A DNA stretch of 64,000 bases, taken from assembly GCA_963693305.1 (NCBI GenBank), contig OY855906.1:22721789-22785788 (forward strand). The letters are read 5' to 3'. The translations under genes and the position numbers were made by a program. The stretch is from Meandrina meandrites (Eukaryota; Cnidaria; Anthozoa; Scleractinia; Meandrinidae). Below, piece after piece: positions 33,140 to 41,267 of this stretch; positions within the stretch are counted from its first letter, which is position 1; every line of letters starts with the position of its first letter. The notes under the pieces were generated by a model, which worked only from the letters and a program-made list of their open reading frames with translations, did no database searches and was not told the origin of the DNA.

Positions 33140-34000
33140 TTAGTCGCAATAGGTGTTGCGGTATTTTCCGGTTTTCTTGTCGTAAATTAGTTGGTTACAC
33201 GGTTCGGTAACTCTGGTAGGGTGTGTCCAAAACTTTTTGCTGAACAGGCCGGTTTTTGTGTTAAACGCCCCCTTGGCAATGTCACCCGACCAATACTTGT
33301 CAAGCAGCTTTTTATGAACTCCGGGCAATAATTTATATATATCTTGAGCCTGCGAAAACCCGGGAATCTTTTCCCCGATTTTTTTATTGATCGTTTCACC
33401 GACACCCAATCCTACTTTTTGCTTCGAGCTGATAGCATTTCGAGCCATAGAGTGACCCCACTGCCGTTTGTTTTTGGGGATAGCGTCAAGCGCCTTCACC
33501 ATTTTTTTGTCTGCAGCGTGTTTGCAGCTTTTCTCATTTTTCTTGCCTGCACAGACGGCATAATCAACATCATGCTGCATTGAAACTGCGTCCGTGGCGC
33601 CTGTGGGTTGCTGGTATATCTTCAATATCTTTCCAGTTTGGGGGTCGTAAGAAAGCTGTTTTTAAAGGGGATTGTACGGCCCCGTGTAGTTGTGACCAGG
33701 AAGCGTCCACCCTTTTTTTGGTTTAGGCAGCTTGCCAATAGCTTTATGAATGTCAAAACCGGCGCCGGTCGGATTTCTTTCATAAAGGGGGTTTGTTGGG
33801 TCATCTACTCTATCACCCGCATAAATTTTCATATCATGGCCGGCACCTTGCGTTTGTTTAGAAACAAACCGTGTCTTGGTAATGCCACAACTTGCGCATT
33901 TTACTTTTAACATTCTTCTACCGTTTTTTGTGGTTGTGAATGTTTCACTTCCCGATACGTTAGGCGTGAAGCGTTTTTCTTTCACGCAGTATACCTCCAT
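33140..34000 (-). pseudogene. Zinc-ribbon plus PLA2-like virion protein, in-frame stop
   Basis: ATG 34000 stands 2 bases after a TATATAGG box. The first 45 residues are a DUF5679-like zinc ribbon (YCVKEKR...VKCASCG) whose first Cys-x2-Cys has lost its second Cys to Glu. A glycine/asparagine-rich segment (GHNYTGPYNPL) then resembles the calcium loop of phospholipase A2. A TAA at 33662-33664 stops the frame; the same frame remains open downstream to 33140 and contains MQHDVDYAVCAG, the His-Asp/Tyr active-site helix of a PLA2 like those of parvovirus VP1 and adintoviruses, which breach endosomal membranes. I therefore read the stop as a nonsense mutation in one gene. The region from 33625 to 33140 ends with a Cys pair near the C-terminus. 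Confidence 0.7.
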
Positions 34001-34010
34001 CCTATATAAT
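34001..34010 (-). promoter_or_regulatory. TATATAGG box of the zinc-ribbon/PLA2-like gene
   Basis: On the minus strand ATTATATAGG ends directly at ATG 34000, a TATA box practically fused with the start codon, as at 34469. Confidence 0.55.
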
Positions 34011-34027
34011 AATTAAAATTTGGGGGT

Positions 34028-34043
34028 GTGGGGTTTACCCCAC
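34028..34043. terminator. GTGGGGTTTACCCCAC hairpin after the zinc-ribbon gene
   Basis: Perfect 6-bp stem with a TTTA loop, 3 bases beyond the TAA of the gene ending at 34047. May mark transcript 3' ends. Confidence 0.45.
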
Positions 34044-34046
34044 TGA

Positions 34047-34469
34047 TTAAAATGTCGGTTTTTGTATCAGTCCTTTGTCTTTCAACCAATTATGAAAACT
34101 TTTACTTCCTCCATTACGTTTATACTTTGCGTAATCACGTCTGTATCCAGCTACCATTTCTTTCGCAGTCTTTGTAGAAACTGGATTAGGTTTAAATGCA
34201 TCTTTCAAAAGTGAAAATCCTTTAGCGAAGTCTACAACCCACGGCACTTTATTCTTCTTGACTGCATCATATGTTTCTTTTGGATTGAGATGCTTCAAGA
34301 AATCAAATAAATTACCTCCTTCTTGCCCACTGACAAACCTTGTCTTGGTAATGCCGCAGCTGGCGCATTTTACTCTGAGCAGTTTTTTACCGTTTTTTGT
34401 GGTTGTGATCTTTTCGCTTCCCATCACATTGGATGTGAAGCGTTTTTCTTTCACGCAGTATACCTCCAT
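34047..34469 (-). CDS. Zinc-ribbon paralogue of the PLA2-like gene's N-terminus
   Basis: ATG 34469 after TATATAGG, 140 residues. Its first 47 residues are about three-quarters identical to the start of the neighbouring gene at 34000 (MEVYCVKEKRFT...CASCGITKTRFVS), including the unusual Cys-x2-Glu, showing a local gene duplication. The rest (KGFSLLKDAFKPNP; AKYKRNGGSKSFHNWLKDKG) is basic, helical and unrelated to the PLA2 region. A GTGGGGTTTACCCCAC hairpin starts 4 bases after the stop. A DNA-binding or virion core role is possible but unproven. Confidence 0.65.
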   Translation of the reverse strand: MEVYCVKEKRFTSNVMGSEKITTTKNGKKLLRVKCASCGITKTRFVSGQEGGNLFDFLKHLNPKETYDAVKKNKVPWVVDFAKGFSLLKDAFKPNPVSTKTAKEMVAGYRRDYAKYKRNGGSKSFHNWLKDKGLIQKPTF

Positions 34470-34479
34470 CCTATATAAA
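34470..34479 (-). promoter_or_regulatory. TATATAGG box of the zinc-ribbon paralogue
   Basis: TTTATATAGG directly precedes ATG 34469 and was duplicated together with the gene start. Confidence 0.55.
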
Positions 34480-34502
34480 TAAGCAAAAATTCACTTTGGG
34501 GT

Positions 34503-34518
34503 GTGGGGTTTACCCTAC
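34503..34518. terminator. Hairpin overlapping the protease stop codon
   Basis: GTGGGGTTTACCCTAC, one stem mismatch; the protease TAG (34515-34517) is inside it. Confidence 0.45.
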
Positions 34519-34970
34519 TGTGAAAAATAATCCTTCACCACAGCCTCGTTGGTGCGCGTATTTTCAGAAAATATGCTCAAAATTTCTCGAAACGACCGCC
34601 CTTTGTTACGTTCATTCAGGAAAAGCAAACAGTAGTAGCCGCAGCGCAAACTGAATTCCCACTGAAGCTGGTTTTCATTCCGGAGAAAGGTCTGTTTGCC
34701 CTCAAGAATCAGTTGAATTTCCCATTCCGCGGGCGGAGGTAACCCGAAAGAGTCAAAGTACTCCGTACCGCCCCAGCAGCAAACCCAGTGGGTGCCTGGC
34801 CCTCCAAGATCATCCATGTTGATTATACAAGGGGAGTGGTTTCTGGGGTTTTCACCCCACTCATCTTTCGCAAATATACCTTTAATGGGGATTTGCAAGT
34901 ATTGGCACCACCGCTGCAAGTCAAAATCTGTTAAGGGGACATCAACGAAGGTAGGCTTTTTTTTGGTCAC
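34515..34970 (-). CDS. Adenain/Ulp1-type cysteine protease, start codon not ATG
   Basis: The 151-codon frame has the adenoviral-type protease triad: H61 in GTHWVCCW, D73 in EYFDSFG and C110 in LRCGYYC, with a Gln (QLQ) seven to nine residues before the Cys. Such proteases mature virion proteins. There is no ATG near the N-terminus: the frame follows an in-frame TAG and the first plausible codon is GTG at 34970, 11 bases after a TTTATAGG box, so an ATG-to-GTG change looks likely; Met52 would delete the region preceding the catalytic His. It overlaps the upstream gene (34942) by 29 bases. Its TAG lies inside a GTGGGGTTTACCCTAC hairpin (34503-34518). Confidence 0.85.
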   Translation of the reverse strand: MTKKKPTFVDVPLTDFDLQRWCQYLQIPIKGIFAKDEWGENPRNHSPCIINMDDLGGPGTHWVCCWGGTEYFDSFGLPPPAEWEIQLILEGKQTFLRNENQLQWEFSLRCGYYCLLFLNERNKGRSFREILSIFSENTRTNEAVVKDYFSQ

Positions 34971-35313
34971 CCCAAGAACCTATAAATGGTGGAGGGCGCA
35001 AATATGGAGGGTTGACGCGCATACCCTTTCCTCCTCTCGGCGGACGTTTTACCTGCATGCCTGCCCCCTGCACGATCTTGCACACATGTCTGATTTGTGT
35101 CTTGCTCATGTCTATGTCCACGCCCGTTTTGTTTTTGATAGCGCGCTGTATTTTTTTGATCTGCCTGGCGGTCAAGTGCAAAGTGTCGCTACCCCCAGCT
35201 ATGGCCTCGTTTTTAAATCTGAGCGAAACGGCTTCTCCTGGCCCAAAGGCCTGCGCGAGGCGCACTTTTTGCCCGTCCGAAAGTGAAATCTTGTGCGGAT
35301 AGTAAGTCGTCAT
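34942..35313 (-). CDS. Small basic Polinton virion-associated protein, function unknown
   Basis: ATG 35313, preceded by GTATAAAG. 123 residues with the pattern SDGQKVRLAQAF...TLHLTARQIKKIQRAI...GVDIDMSKTQIRH, a motif I recognise as recurrent in invertebrate Polintons (sometimes as repeats), followed by a basic, Pro/Gly-rich tail (KRPPRGGKGMRVNPPY). Its conserved place beside protease and capsid genes suggests a minor virion or core protein. No enzymatic motif is seen. Confidence 0.6.
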   Translation of the reverse strand: MTTYYPHKISLSDGQKVRLAQAFGPGEAVSLRFKNEAIAGGSDTLHLTARQIKKIQRAIKNKTGVDIDMSKTQIRHVCKIVQGAGMQVKRPPRGGKGMRVNPPYLRPPPFIGSWGDQKKAYLR

Positions 35314-35339
35314 CTTTATACTTATTGCAAAAATTATTT

Positions 35340-35355
35340 GTGGGGTTTACCCCAC
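35340..35355. terminator. Hairpin abutting the major capsid stop codon
   Basis: Perfect GTGGGGTTTACCCCAC that shares its last base with the stop codon of the capsid gene. Confidence 0.5.
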
Positions 35356-36620
35356 TAAACCATCACCAGCTCATTGCCCACCTGCCTGAGAACAAGTTCG
35401 GACTCGTACAAAATTCCCGCATAAATGGTGTAGTCTAGCGCGTTGGCAGCCTCGTTGAGCCTGTAGTGGAAAACCATCTGCTTTGGGTCGTTGGTCTTGT
35501 TTTCCTTGTTTTCGCGAAGATCGAAATAGACTATTGGGTATAGCGTCTCGAAGTTGTTGGGCTGAAGCTGAACACCGGTGTTGTAGTCGTTTTTGCGGTA
35601 CCGGTAGTTCATCAAGTCATTAAGAATGCGCAGTTTAAAGTTTTCGTCGTAGTGCAGCTCCGGATAGTACTGCGAAGAGCCGTACTGCAGCCGGCAGGTC
35701 GCTAGCTTGGCTGTATTGTCTCCGTCAATGTCAAAGGTGTCGAAGAAGTAGGGGTTTTGGGTCAAGGCGTTCTCCTTCCTTGACTGTTGTATGAAAATGA
35801 AAACATGCTTTGCGTCTTTTATGCCGGGATTTATCTGCCACGAACCGAAAGCGTCACGCCGACTGCTGCTGGGCTGGATCATTTCATTCAGGTACGTCCA
35901 GGTTCGGGGTTTCAAAAAGTTTTCGTTTGCGAGCTTCTGTCCTTCGCTGGTGAAACGCAGCATTGGAACCCACAGCTCGAGGTTTCTCACCACTACCCTG
36001 CGATTGGTGCCATCGTTTTGCCAAATCAGCTCTTCATCCGATTGTAGCTCAATTTCGAACTCCAGCTGCATGGGGGGGAGAAGCTTGTCACTCAGCTCTT
36101 CGAAGAATGAGTACCTGTTAAGCGGTATGAGGGTTTCAACCGTGAGGCCGGCGTGGGCAAGCAAGCCTCTTTGTCTGATTCCTTGGTTAGTGGCAGCGGC
36201 GGCCGTTACATTGCTAACCGCTGTGTCCAAATACCAAAACTGATTTTTTGCCGCGCTCCTCGCATAGTCATCAGAAAAATCCAGCAAGTTTTTGATGAAT
36301 GTTAACTTGTGAATGTTGTCTACGTTGTAAATTTTTTTGCCTGATGATTTCACTACAAGTTTGTTTATCAATGAAAACGAGCCGTTAATGGGCGCTGACC
36401 GGGTGTCCGCTGCAACTGCCGCGCCATCCGCGGTTGCCTCAAAAGTGAAATCAGCCAGGAAGTAGGCGTTATACCAGTCAAACCAGTTGTCTCGGTCGGT
36501 GACTGTGAATTTATAGTTAGTTTTCACCTGGTACTGATTGTTTCCCGGGATAGTGATCGGTTTGTCTAAACCGATACGAACAAACTCTGTTTTTTCCAAA
36601 TGCCTGTGGCTTCTGAACAT
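35355..36620 (-). CDS. mcp: Major capsid protein (double jelly-roll, hexon-like)
   Basis: ATG 36620, 421 residues, after a TATATAG box. The size and segments such as LLPPMQLEFEIEL, KHVFIFIQQSRKEN and TQNPYFFDTFDI are typical of Polinton/adintovirus major capsid proteins, which trimerise into pseudo-hexameric capsomers of an icosahedral shell. The frame is intact. The stop codon abuts a perfect GTGGGGTTTACCCCAC hairpin (35340-35355). Neighbours on the same strand are the lysine-rich protein and the penton-type capsid protein, the usual morphogenesis block. Confidence 0.9.
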   Translation of the reverse strand: MFRSHRHLEKTEFVRIGLDKPITIPGNNQYQVKTNYKFTVTDRDNWFDWYNAYFLADFTFEATADGAAVAADTRSAPINGSFSLINKLVVKSSGKKIYNVDNIHKLTFIKNLLDFSDDYARSAAKNQFWYLDTAVSNVTAAAATNQGIRQRGLLAHAGLTVETLIPLNRYSFFEELSDKLLPPMQLEFEIELQSDEELIWQNDGTNRRVVVRNLELWVPMLRFTSEGQKLANENFLKPRTWTYLNEMIQPSSSRRDAFGSWQINPGIKDAKHVFIFIQQSRKENALTQNPYFFDTFDIDGDNTAKLATCRLQYGSSQYYPELHYDENFKLRILNDLMNYRYRKNDYNTGVQLQPNNFETLYPIVYFDLRENKENKTNDPKQMVFHYRLNEAANALDYTIYAGILYESELVLRQVGNELVMV

Positions 36621-36650
36621 CTTCGGCTATATATTTTTAAAATTTTTTTT

Positions 36651-37166
36651 TTAATTTTCCGCCAAATATTGGTTTACTTTCAACTTTGCAGCCCGACCCG
36701 GGTTTAAAATCTGGTTCAACTTTTTCCGCGAATCCCCGCTGAGTTTTGAGGATTTGGTCAGCATCTTCTCCAGTTTTTGCCGCGACTCGGTACTAAGTGG
36801 GGTCTTTTTACTTCCCCGCAAAACGGCTTGTATCCCGCTGAGTTTTGAGGATTTGGTCAGCATCTTCTCCAGTTTTTGCCGCGACTCGGTACTAAGTGGG
36901 GTCTTTTTACTTCCCCGCAAAACGGCTTGTATCTTTTCAGCCCCTTTTTCTGCGGCTTTTTCGGTGGCATTTTTCAACATTTGCTTCGAGGCCTTTTCTA
37001 CAGCTCTCTTCAAGGCCTGGCGGGCTTTTTCTTTGGTGGCTTGCTTTTTGAAGCGCCTTCCTATGGCCATCAGGGTGTCTCTAACAACCCCCGTACCTTT
37101 GTGTTTGTATCTATAAGTTCCTTGCGGCGCGTCGTAATATCTCGTCCACTCGCTCGGATGGTTCAT
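36651..37166 (-). CDS. Lys/Ala-rich core-like protein with an internal 33-residue duplication
   Basis: ATG 37166 after GTATAAGG. 171 residues: a short Tyr-rich start (RYYDAPQGTYRYKHKG), a very basic helical stretch (AIGRRFKKQATKEKARQ; AEKGAEKI), then two adjacent copies of a 33-residue block (IQAVLRGSKKTPL...SSKLSG). At the DNA level the copies are a 99-bp tandem repeat (about 36735-36932) with no difference that I can see, so the duplication is recent or being homogenised. The composition resembles adenoviral core/pX-pVI-like proteins; DNA condensation in the virion is inferred from charge and neighbourhood only. Confidence 0.65.
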   Translation of the reverse strand: MNHPSEWTRYYDAPQGTYRYKHKGTGVVRDTLMAIGRRFKKQATKEKARQALKRAVEKASKQMLKNATEKAAEKGAEKIQAVLRGSKKTPLSTESRQKLEKMLTKSSKLSGIQAVLRGSKKTPLSTESRQKLEKMLTKSSKLSGDSRKKLNQILNPGRAAKLKVNQYLAEN

Positions 37167-37189
37167 AGCTCCTTATACTTAGGTGTAAA

Positions 37190-37963
37190 TTATTTTTCTT
37201 CTTCGATGATGATGCTTAAAGCCACGTCTTGGTCATTCAGATCTATAATGTTGTTGCGTCCGTCCGTGATTTTGATATTTATTGAATTGATTCTATTTTT
37301 ATTCACCGGGCGCCAAAGGAGGCGGCGGGGCTCTTTTGAAAAGGGGTAGCTGACGGTGAGTTCAGCGGTTGAAAAAGAGAACATAACGTCACCCCCGATG
37401 TTGTCCACGGCCCTTGTAATGAGGTCACAATGGATGTAGATCCAGTCGACGCCTCTTGTTATATTTGGCACACGGTCGCCCCTATTGTTCGCCCCGTCTA
37501 TTGTTTTCTTGTCATAACCCAGCAGCGCGGCAAATTCCCCTTCACTTAGGTCAAGCTCGTAGCCGTCCTGCAACAAAATGACCGCCCGATACGTTGTGGT
37601 GCGAAAATACAGCTGGAAAATAAACTTGGAGTCATCTTTCGAGGGATCCACTCTTCCGATAAGCGTCTGAATGGTGGTGTTGAGGCTTTTGTAATCATAC
37701 ATTCCGTCCGGAATAGTTACGGTTTTCCAGTTCTCTGTTTTTTTCCGCCATTTGAACTCGTTGTTTTTGTACCGTTTCGCGATGTTGTACCACGAATATG
37801 ACATGGATACCAGCTCATTTAACGCCGCCTTGTACGTTTTCAAGGGTTCTAAAGCGATTGGTGGGTCAAAGTTAATTGTGAAGTCATGTGACTTGCTGTT
37901 GGCGTTGTTTTGTTTAGCCAGCTGCGAGTCGAGCAACAGGTTGAAATGGAAATGGGTTGTCAT
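37190..37963 (-). CDS. Minor capsid protein (penton-type single jelly roll)
   Basis: ATG 37963, 257 residues. Features typical of Polinton penton-like proteins: HDFTINFDPPIAL near the N-terminus, KTYKAALNELVSMSYSWYNI, PDGMYDYKSLNTTIQ, and an LLGYD segment, followed by beta-rich sequence ending in an acidic tail. Would occupy the five-fold vertices. Its TATA box (TTATATAAGC) overlaps the stop codon of the upstream gene, only 2 bases separating the two genes. Confidence 0.85.
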   Translation of the reverse strand: MTTHFHFNLLLDSQLAKQNNANSKSHDFTINFDPPIALEPLKTYKAALNELVSMSYSWYNIAKRYKNNEFKWRKKTENWKTVTIPDGMYDYKSLNTTIQTLIGRVDPSKDDSKFIFQLYFRTTTYRAVILLQDGYELDLSEGEFAALLGYDKKTIDGANNRGDRVPNITRGVDWIYIHCDLITRAVDNIGGDVMFSFSTAELTVSYPFSKEPRRLLWRPVNKNRINSINIKITDGRNNIIDLNDQDVALSIIIEEEK

Positions 37964-37965
37964 GC

Positions 37966-38898
37966 TTATATAATACTACTCAAAATTTTGTGGGCCTGTT
38001 TTTGTGTTATTTCATTTTGCCTTACCAGCAGCCCTAATATCTGCTTGACCTGTTTTTTTAGCTTCAGTGAAGTGTTGCCCGCCTGTATAGACGCCAAGCT
38101 TAAGTGTAGCCTTTCAACCAAAGCGTTTGGATCAACACTTCCACTTCCTTCCATTTCCCAGTCGGATTCATCCTGGGGTGTTTCCTTAGGGGTGAGGGGT
38201 ACCCCCACTGTGGGGTTTACCCCACTGTGAAGAGAAGCTGCGGGCTGTTTATTCCCTTTTCTCCTGTCAAGAATTTCTTCTCTTGCCTCTTTTATATCTG
38301 CCAATGTGTAGCCGTAGAATTTTGATTTTTTGCTTTTTACAACATAGCCAGGATTGTCTTTATTTTTTGTTAACATGCTGCTCAGTGTCTGCAGGTCAAC
38401 TGACTCTGATCCCTTGATACCTGGTTCTTTTGGTGGCCCCCATTTACTCCAACTTTTACTTGGTTGCTCTTCTTCTTCCATTTCTTCCATTTCTTCCTCT
38501 TCAGCCAAAGGTGGTAACGGTGTTGATGTTGGTGATGGTGGTGGTGTTGATGTTGGTGATGATGTTGGTGATGGTGGTGGTGTTGATGATGGTGATGGTG
38601 GTGGTGGTGGTGATGGTGATGGAGTTTCCTCATCCGGTTTAAAATCTTCGTCGAAGGGGTTATTTAAATCAAACTCCTCCATACCATAGTCTGGAACCTC
38701 TTCTTTCTCTTCTTTTGGTGCCGCCCCTTCTTGGAGTTTTTCAAGCCGTGATGTGATCGGTTTGAACAACTCCTCACCTGATACCAGGCTAAACTCTTTA
38801 TCGATTTTGTTGTTTTTAATTGCCGTGAGGATGTTGTCGTTCTGCTGCTCAACTTTAGCCTTTTCGCTGACAAGTTTTCGCCACTTTTTCATCGACAT
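37966..38898 (-). CDS. Pro/Ser/Glu-rich Polinton protein
   Basis: ATG 38898, 310 residues. The N-terminus (KKWRKLVSEKAKVEQQ) is basic and helical; the centre is a Pro/Ser/Thr run encoded by a GGTGAT-type microsatellite (about 38516-38630) next to an acidic Glu/Met run; the C-terminus (LKLKKQVKQILGLLVRQNEI) is helical. One GTGGGGTTTACCCCAC hairpin lies within the reading frame (38210-38225), translated as SGVNPTVGV. The position next to the penton gene matches the fast-evolving virion protein of other Polintons. Family not recognised. Confidence 0.6.
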   Translation of the reverse strand: MSMKKWRKLVSEKAKVEQQNDNILTAIKNNKIDKEFSLVSGEELFKPITSRLEKLQEGAAPKEEKEEVPDYGMEEFDLNNPFDEDFKPDEETPSPSPPPPPSPSSTPPPSPTSSPTSTPPPSPTSTPLPPLAEEEEMEEMEEEEQPSKSWSKWGPPKEPGIKGSESVDLQTLSSMLTKNKDNPGYVVKSKKSKFYGYTLADIKEAREEILDRRKGNKQPAASLHSGVNPTVGVPLTPKETPQDESDWEMEGSGSVDPNALVERLHLSLASIQAGNTSLKLKKQVKQILGLLVRQNEITQKQAHKILSSII

Positions 38899-38929
38899 AT
38901 TTTTGCGCTATATATATCAAGCAAAAAAA
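38899..38929. promoter_or_regulatory. Bidirectional TATATATA promoter
   Basis: A GCGCTATATATATCAAGC core sits between the divergent starts at 38898 (minus) and 38930 (plus), 11-20 bases from each ATG. It is the same TATATAG-type box seen at the other starts of the element and probably drives both directions. Confidence 0.6.
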
Positions 38930-39562
38930 ATGAAAATTCCAAATTACGACCCCAGTTTAACTGCAAAAAGTAATTACAAACAGGGCCACCCTTGTATGCC
39001 AGCAGATACCTTTCGGATGCTTATTTGCGGGCCGAGCAACTCTGGTAAAACAAAATATCTTTTGCATATGCTTTACAAGTTGTTGGCCTACGACAAAATT
39101 TACCTTTGCGCAAAGAACCTGCATCAAGACAAGTACCAATACATGATTGATGATTTCGACACAAGAGCCAATCCTGTGACTGGCTATAATGTTATCGAGG
39201 GCGCCAACGATGTTATTCCTCTTGAGGTGCTGCCCACTGACAACCAAAAAATTGTAATTTTCGATGACATGGTTTGCGAAAGCAATCAAAGGGATATTAT
39301 TGAATATTTTATCAACGGACGCCACCGCAACTGTAGCGTCATTTATCTTTCTCAAAGCTATTTTAAGGTCCCCAAAAACATCCGAGATAATTGCAGCCAC
39401 TTTTGTGTTTTCGGCTTTCTTCCCAGAGAAAATAACCGTATTGCCGATGAATTGGGAATTGACAGAGAGCTGCTTGAAAGAGCCACAAATGCGAAATATT
39501 CTTTTTTATACCACGACCGGCCAAAAAAAACCACATTAAAAAATTTTGATGAAGATTTATAG
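38930..39562 (+). CDS. FtsK/HerA-type genome packaging ATPase (A32-like)
   Basis: ATG 38930 gives 210 residues; an open frame further upstream runs through the promoter and the opposite gene and is not used. Walker A is GPSNSGKT (34-41), Walker B KIVIFDDM (107-114), and a YLSQSYFKVPKNIR segment follows, as in A32-like ATPases of Polintons, adenovirus-like and large DNA viruses that pump DNA into capsids. The frame is intact. The fibre gene starts 3 bases after its stop, so the two are likely co-ordinated. Confidence 0.92.
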   Translation: MKIPNYDPSLTAKSNYKQGHPCMPADTFRMLICGPSNSGKTKYLLHMLYKLLAYDKIYLCAKNLHQDKYQYMIDDFDTRANPVTGYNVIEGANDVIPLEVLPTDNQKIVIFDDMVCESNQRDIIEYFINGRHRNCSVIYLSQSYFKVPKNIRDNCSHFCVFGFLPRENNRIADELGIDRELLERATNAKYSFLYHDRPKKTTLKNFDEDL

Positions 39563-39565
39563 AAG

Positions 39566-41173
39566 ATGGGGTATCTTAACGGTGCTACGGGCTCGACTCA
39601 AACACACGAGGAGACCACTTCAATCCGAGGAGAAACCGGCCCTGCCGGCCCTGCTGGTCCAACTGGCGCAACTGGTCCTACTGGCCCTAAAGGTGAAAAA
39701 GGTGATAAGGGTAATACCGGACCACAAGGTCCTAAAGGTGATAAAGGTGCTGTTGGAGAAAAAGGATTAAAAGGCGATAGAGGCTCACAAGGACCGACCG
39801 GACCTGCTGGCCCTGCAGGAGCAACGGGACCTACAGGGCCTGCGGGGCCTACGGGACCTGCAGGACCTACTGGACCTACTGGACCTGCGGGTTCAAAGGG
39901 TGCTATTGGACCAAAAGGTGAAAAAGGTGAAAAGGGTGATAGTGAGGATTTATCAACCGTTAATATTTCTGGAGATATTCTCATGAAAGATCATGCGATC
40001 AGACAGCTTGCAAATCCTGTCGGCGACCAAGATGCTGTAAATCTTACTTCAATGAAAAAATATGTGTCCACCACTTCAATTACAACAGGAATTGCTCATA
40101 AGCAAAATTCCTTAGCCTATTTGGCACAAGGGTCGAACGTTTCAGCTGTTGACAATGTTACTTCTGTTACTTTTGAAGACTTTACATCCAACCTTCACAA
40201 TGTGAATAAAAAAGCTTATACTTTCAATCTCGTAAGAACTGGTGTCAATTCTTTCAACTCACGCTTAAAGCTAAATAAAAAACCTCTGTCCGAAGGAGAG
40301 TACACTATATGTGTCGAGTTCTTTATCCCGAAAGTTGATACTAATTGGTTTTTCAGTCCTTCAACCCCTAACCCGGTTGATACTCTTACTTACCATACCA
40401 AGCACTTCAACAGTCACAGCCCGAAATATTCACGCACCATTATTCACAGGCACAAATACAAAGACAACGATAACACTATCTATCTTGATATTTCAAATCC
40501 GGGTTATGATGGCTCGTCGCCACTTCAAAAGGCTGCTTTGATTATTTATGGGATAAAGGGTTATCAAACAGATGTAGAAGGAACTGTTTACGATCAGGCT
40601 TTCGTTATCGACGATGGCGAAATCACGCTACAGACAGATTTAGATCTAAACGGCTTTTCGTTAAAAAATTATGATCGAGGGTACACAATAGACAACGATA
40701 CAATCAGGCTACAAAAAGATTTAGATCTAAGCGGTTATACGTTAAAAAATTTCCAACCTAGAATAATAATAACTGGAGAATGGAAATCCGATGAAAATGT
40801 TGTTGGTAATAAAACTTTTGTTAAATTCGCTAATAACATTCGTGTAATGGCGCCATTTCCTTGCTTACTTGATGGTGTCTCAGTTTTAATTATAGATAAG
40901 GGTGCCTCTCGAACTTTTGAAAGAATAGGTATTGCTTTTAGAATACCTGGCAGTTTTTTAACTGAACAGCCATTTAAAAGCATACGTAATGCCAATGGCT
41001 TAAAATACGAATATGCGGAGCCCCGTACTCATGAGGGTAAAAGAGAAAAATTAGAGGCGGGAGACTATTTTGCAGTTAATTTATCTCAGCCTAGCCACCC
41101 AAATTTACCCCTAACTAATACAAAACAAGTATTAGTAAGTTTAATTTTAATAGACGATTTTTCTTTTAGGTAG
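39566..41173 (+). CDS. Collagen-stalked fibre-like protein
   Basis: ATG 39566, 535 residues. After a 20-residue start come about 35 uninterrupted Gly-X-Y triplets (about residues 22-126), rich in GPTGPAG and GEKGDKG, which would form a trimeric triple helix. Next is a [20 protein letters not shown] segment, then a beta-rich C-terminal domain with an internal pair of related blocks ([11 protein letters not shown] and [11 protein letters not shown]). This resembles a tail/vertex fibre: an attachment-type stalk plus head. It is not a host collagen: there is no signal peptide and no intron. A TTATAGAAG box overlapping the ATPase stop precedes it. Confidence 0.8.
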   Translation: MGYLNGATGSTQTHEETTSIRGETGPAGPAGPTGATGPTGPKGEKGDKGNTGPQGPKGDKGAVGEKGLKGDRGSQGPTGPAGPAGATGPTGPAGPTGPAGPTGPTGPAGSKGAIGPKGEKGEKGDSEDLSTVNISGDILMKDHAIRQLANPVGDQDAVNLTSMKKYVSTTSITTGIAHKQNSLAYLAQGSNVSAVDNVTSVTFEDFTSNLHNVNKKAYTFNLVRTGVNSFNSRLKLNKKPLSEGEYTICVEFFIPKVDTNWFFSPSTPNPVDTLTYHTKHFNSHSPKYSRTIIHRHKYKDNDNTIYLDISNPGYDGSSPLQKAALIIYGIKGYQTDVEGTVYDQAFVIDDGEITLQTDLDLNGFSLKNYDRGYTIDNDTIRLQKDLDLSGYTLKNFQPRIIITGEWKSDENVVGNKTFVKFANNIRVMAPFPCLLDGVSVLIIDKGASRTFERIGIAFRIPGSFLTEQPFKSIRNANGLKYEYAEPRTHEGKREKLEAGDYFAVNLSQPSHPNLPLTNTKQVLVSLILIDDFSFR

Positions 41174-41267
41174 TCAGAGAAGCAGAAAAAATTAAACAGT
41201 CACACTTGTGTCATTTGTTTAAGAAACTTCACTTAAATATTGATTTCCGGTCTTCTTATCAGAAATG

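Noticed and set aside
38382..38642. Poly-His and poly-Val open frames
   Set aside because: Shadows of the GGTGAT microsatellite within the Pro/Ser-rich gene on the minus strand.
38753..38929. Longer N-terminus for the packaging ATPase
   Set aside because: It would run through the opposite gene and through the TATA box; ATPases of this family start close to the Walker A motif as with ATG 38930.
39598..39984. Minus-strand Pro/Gly-rich frame
   Set aside because: Antisense shadow of the collagen-like triplets.
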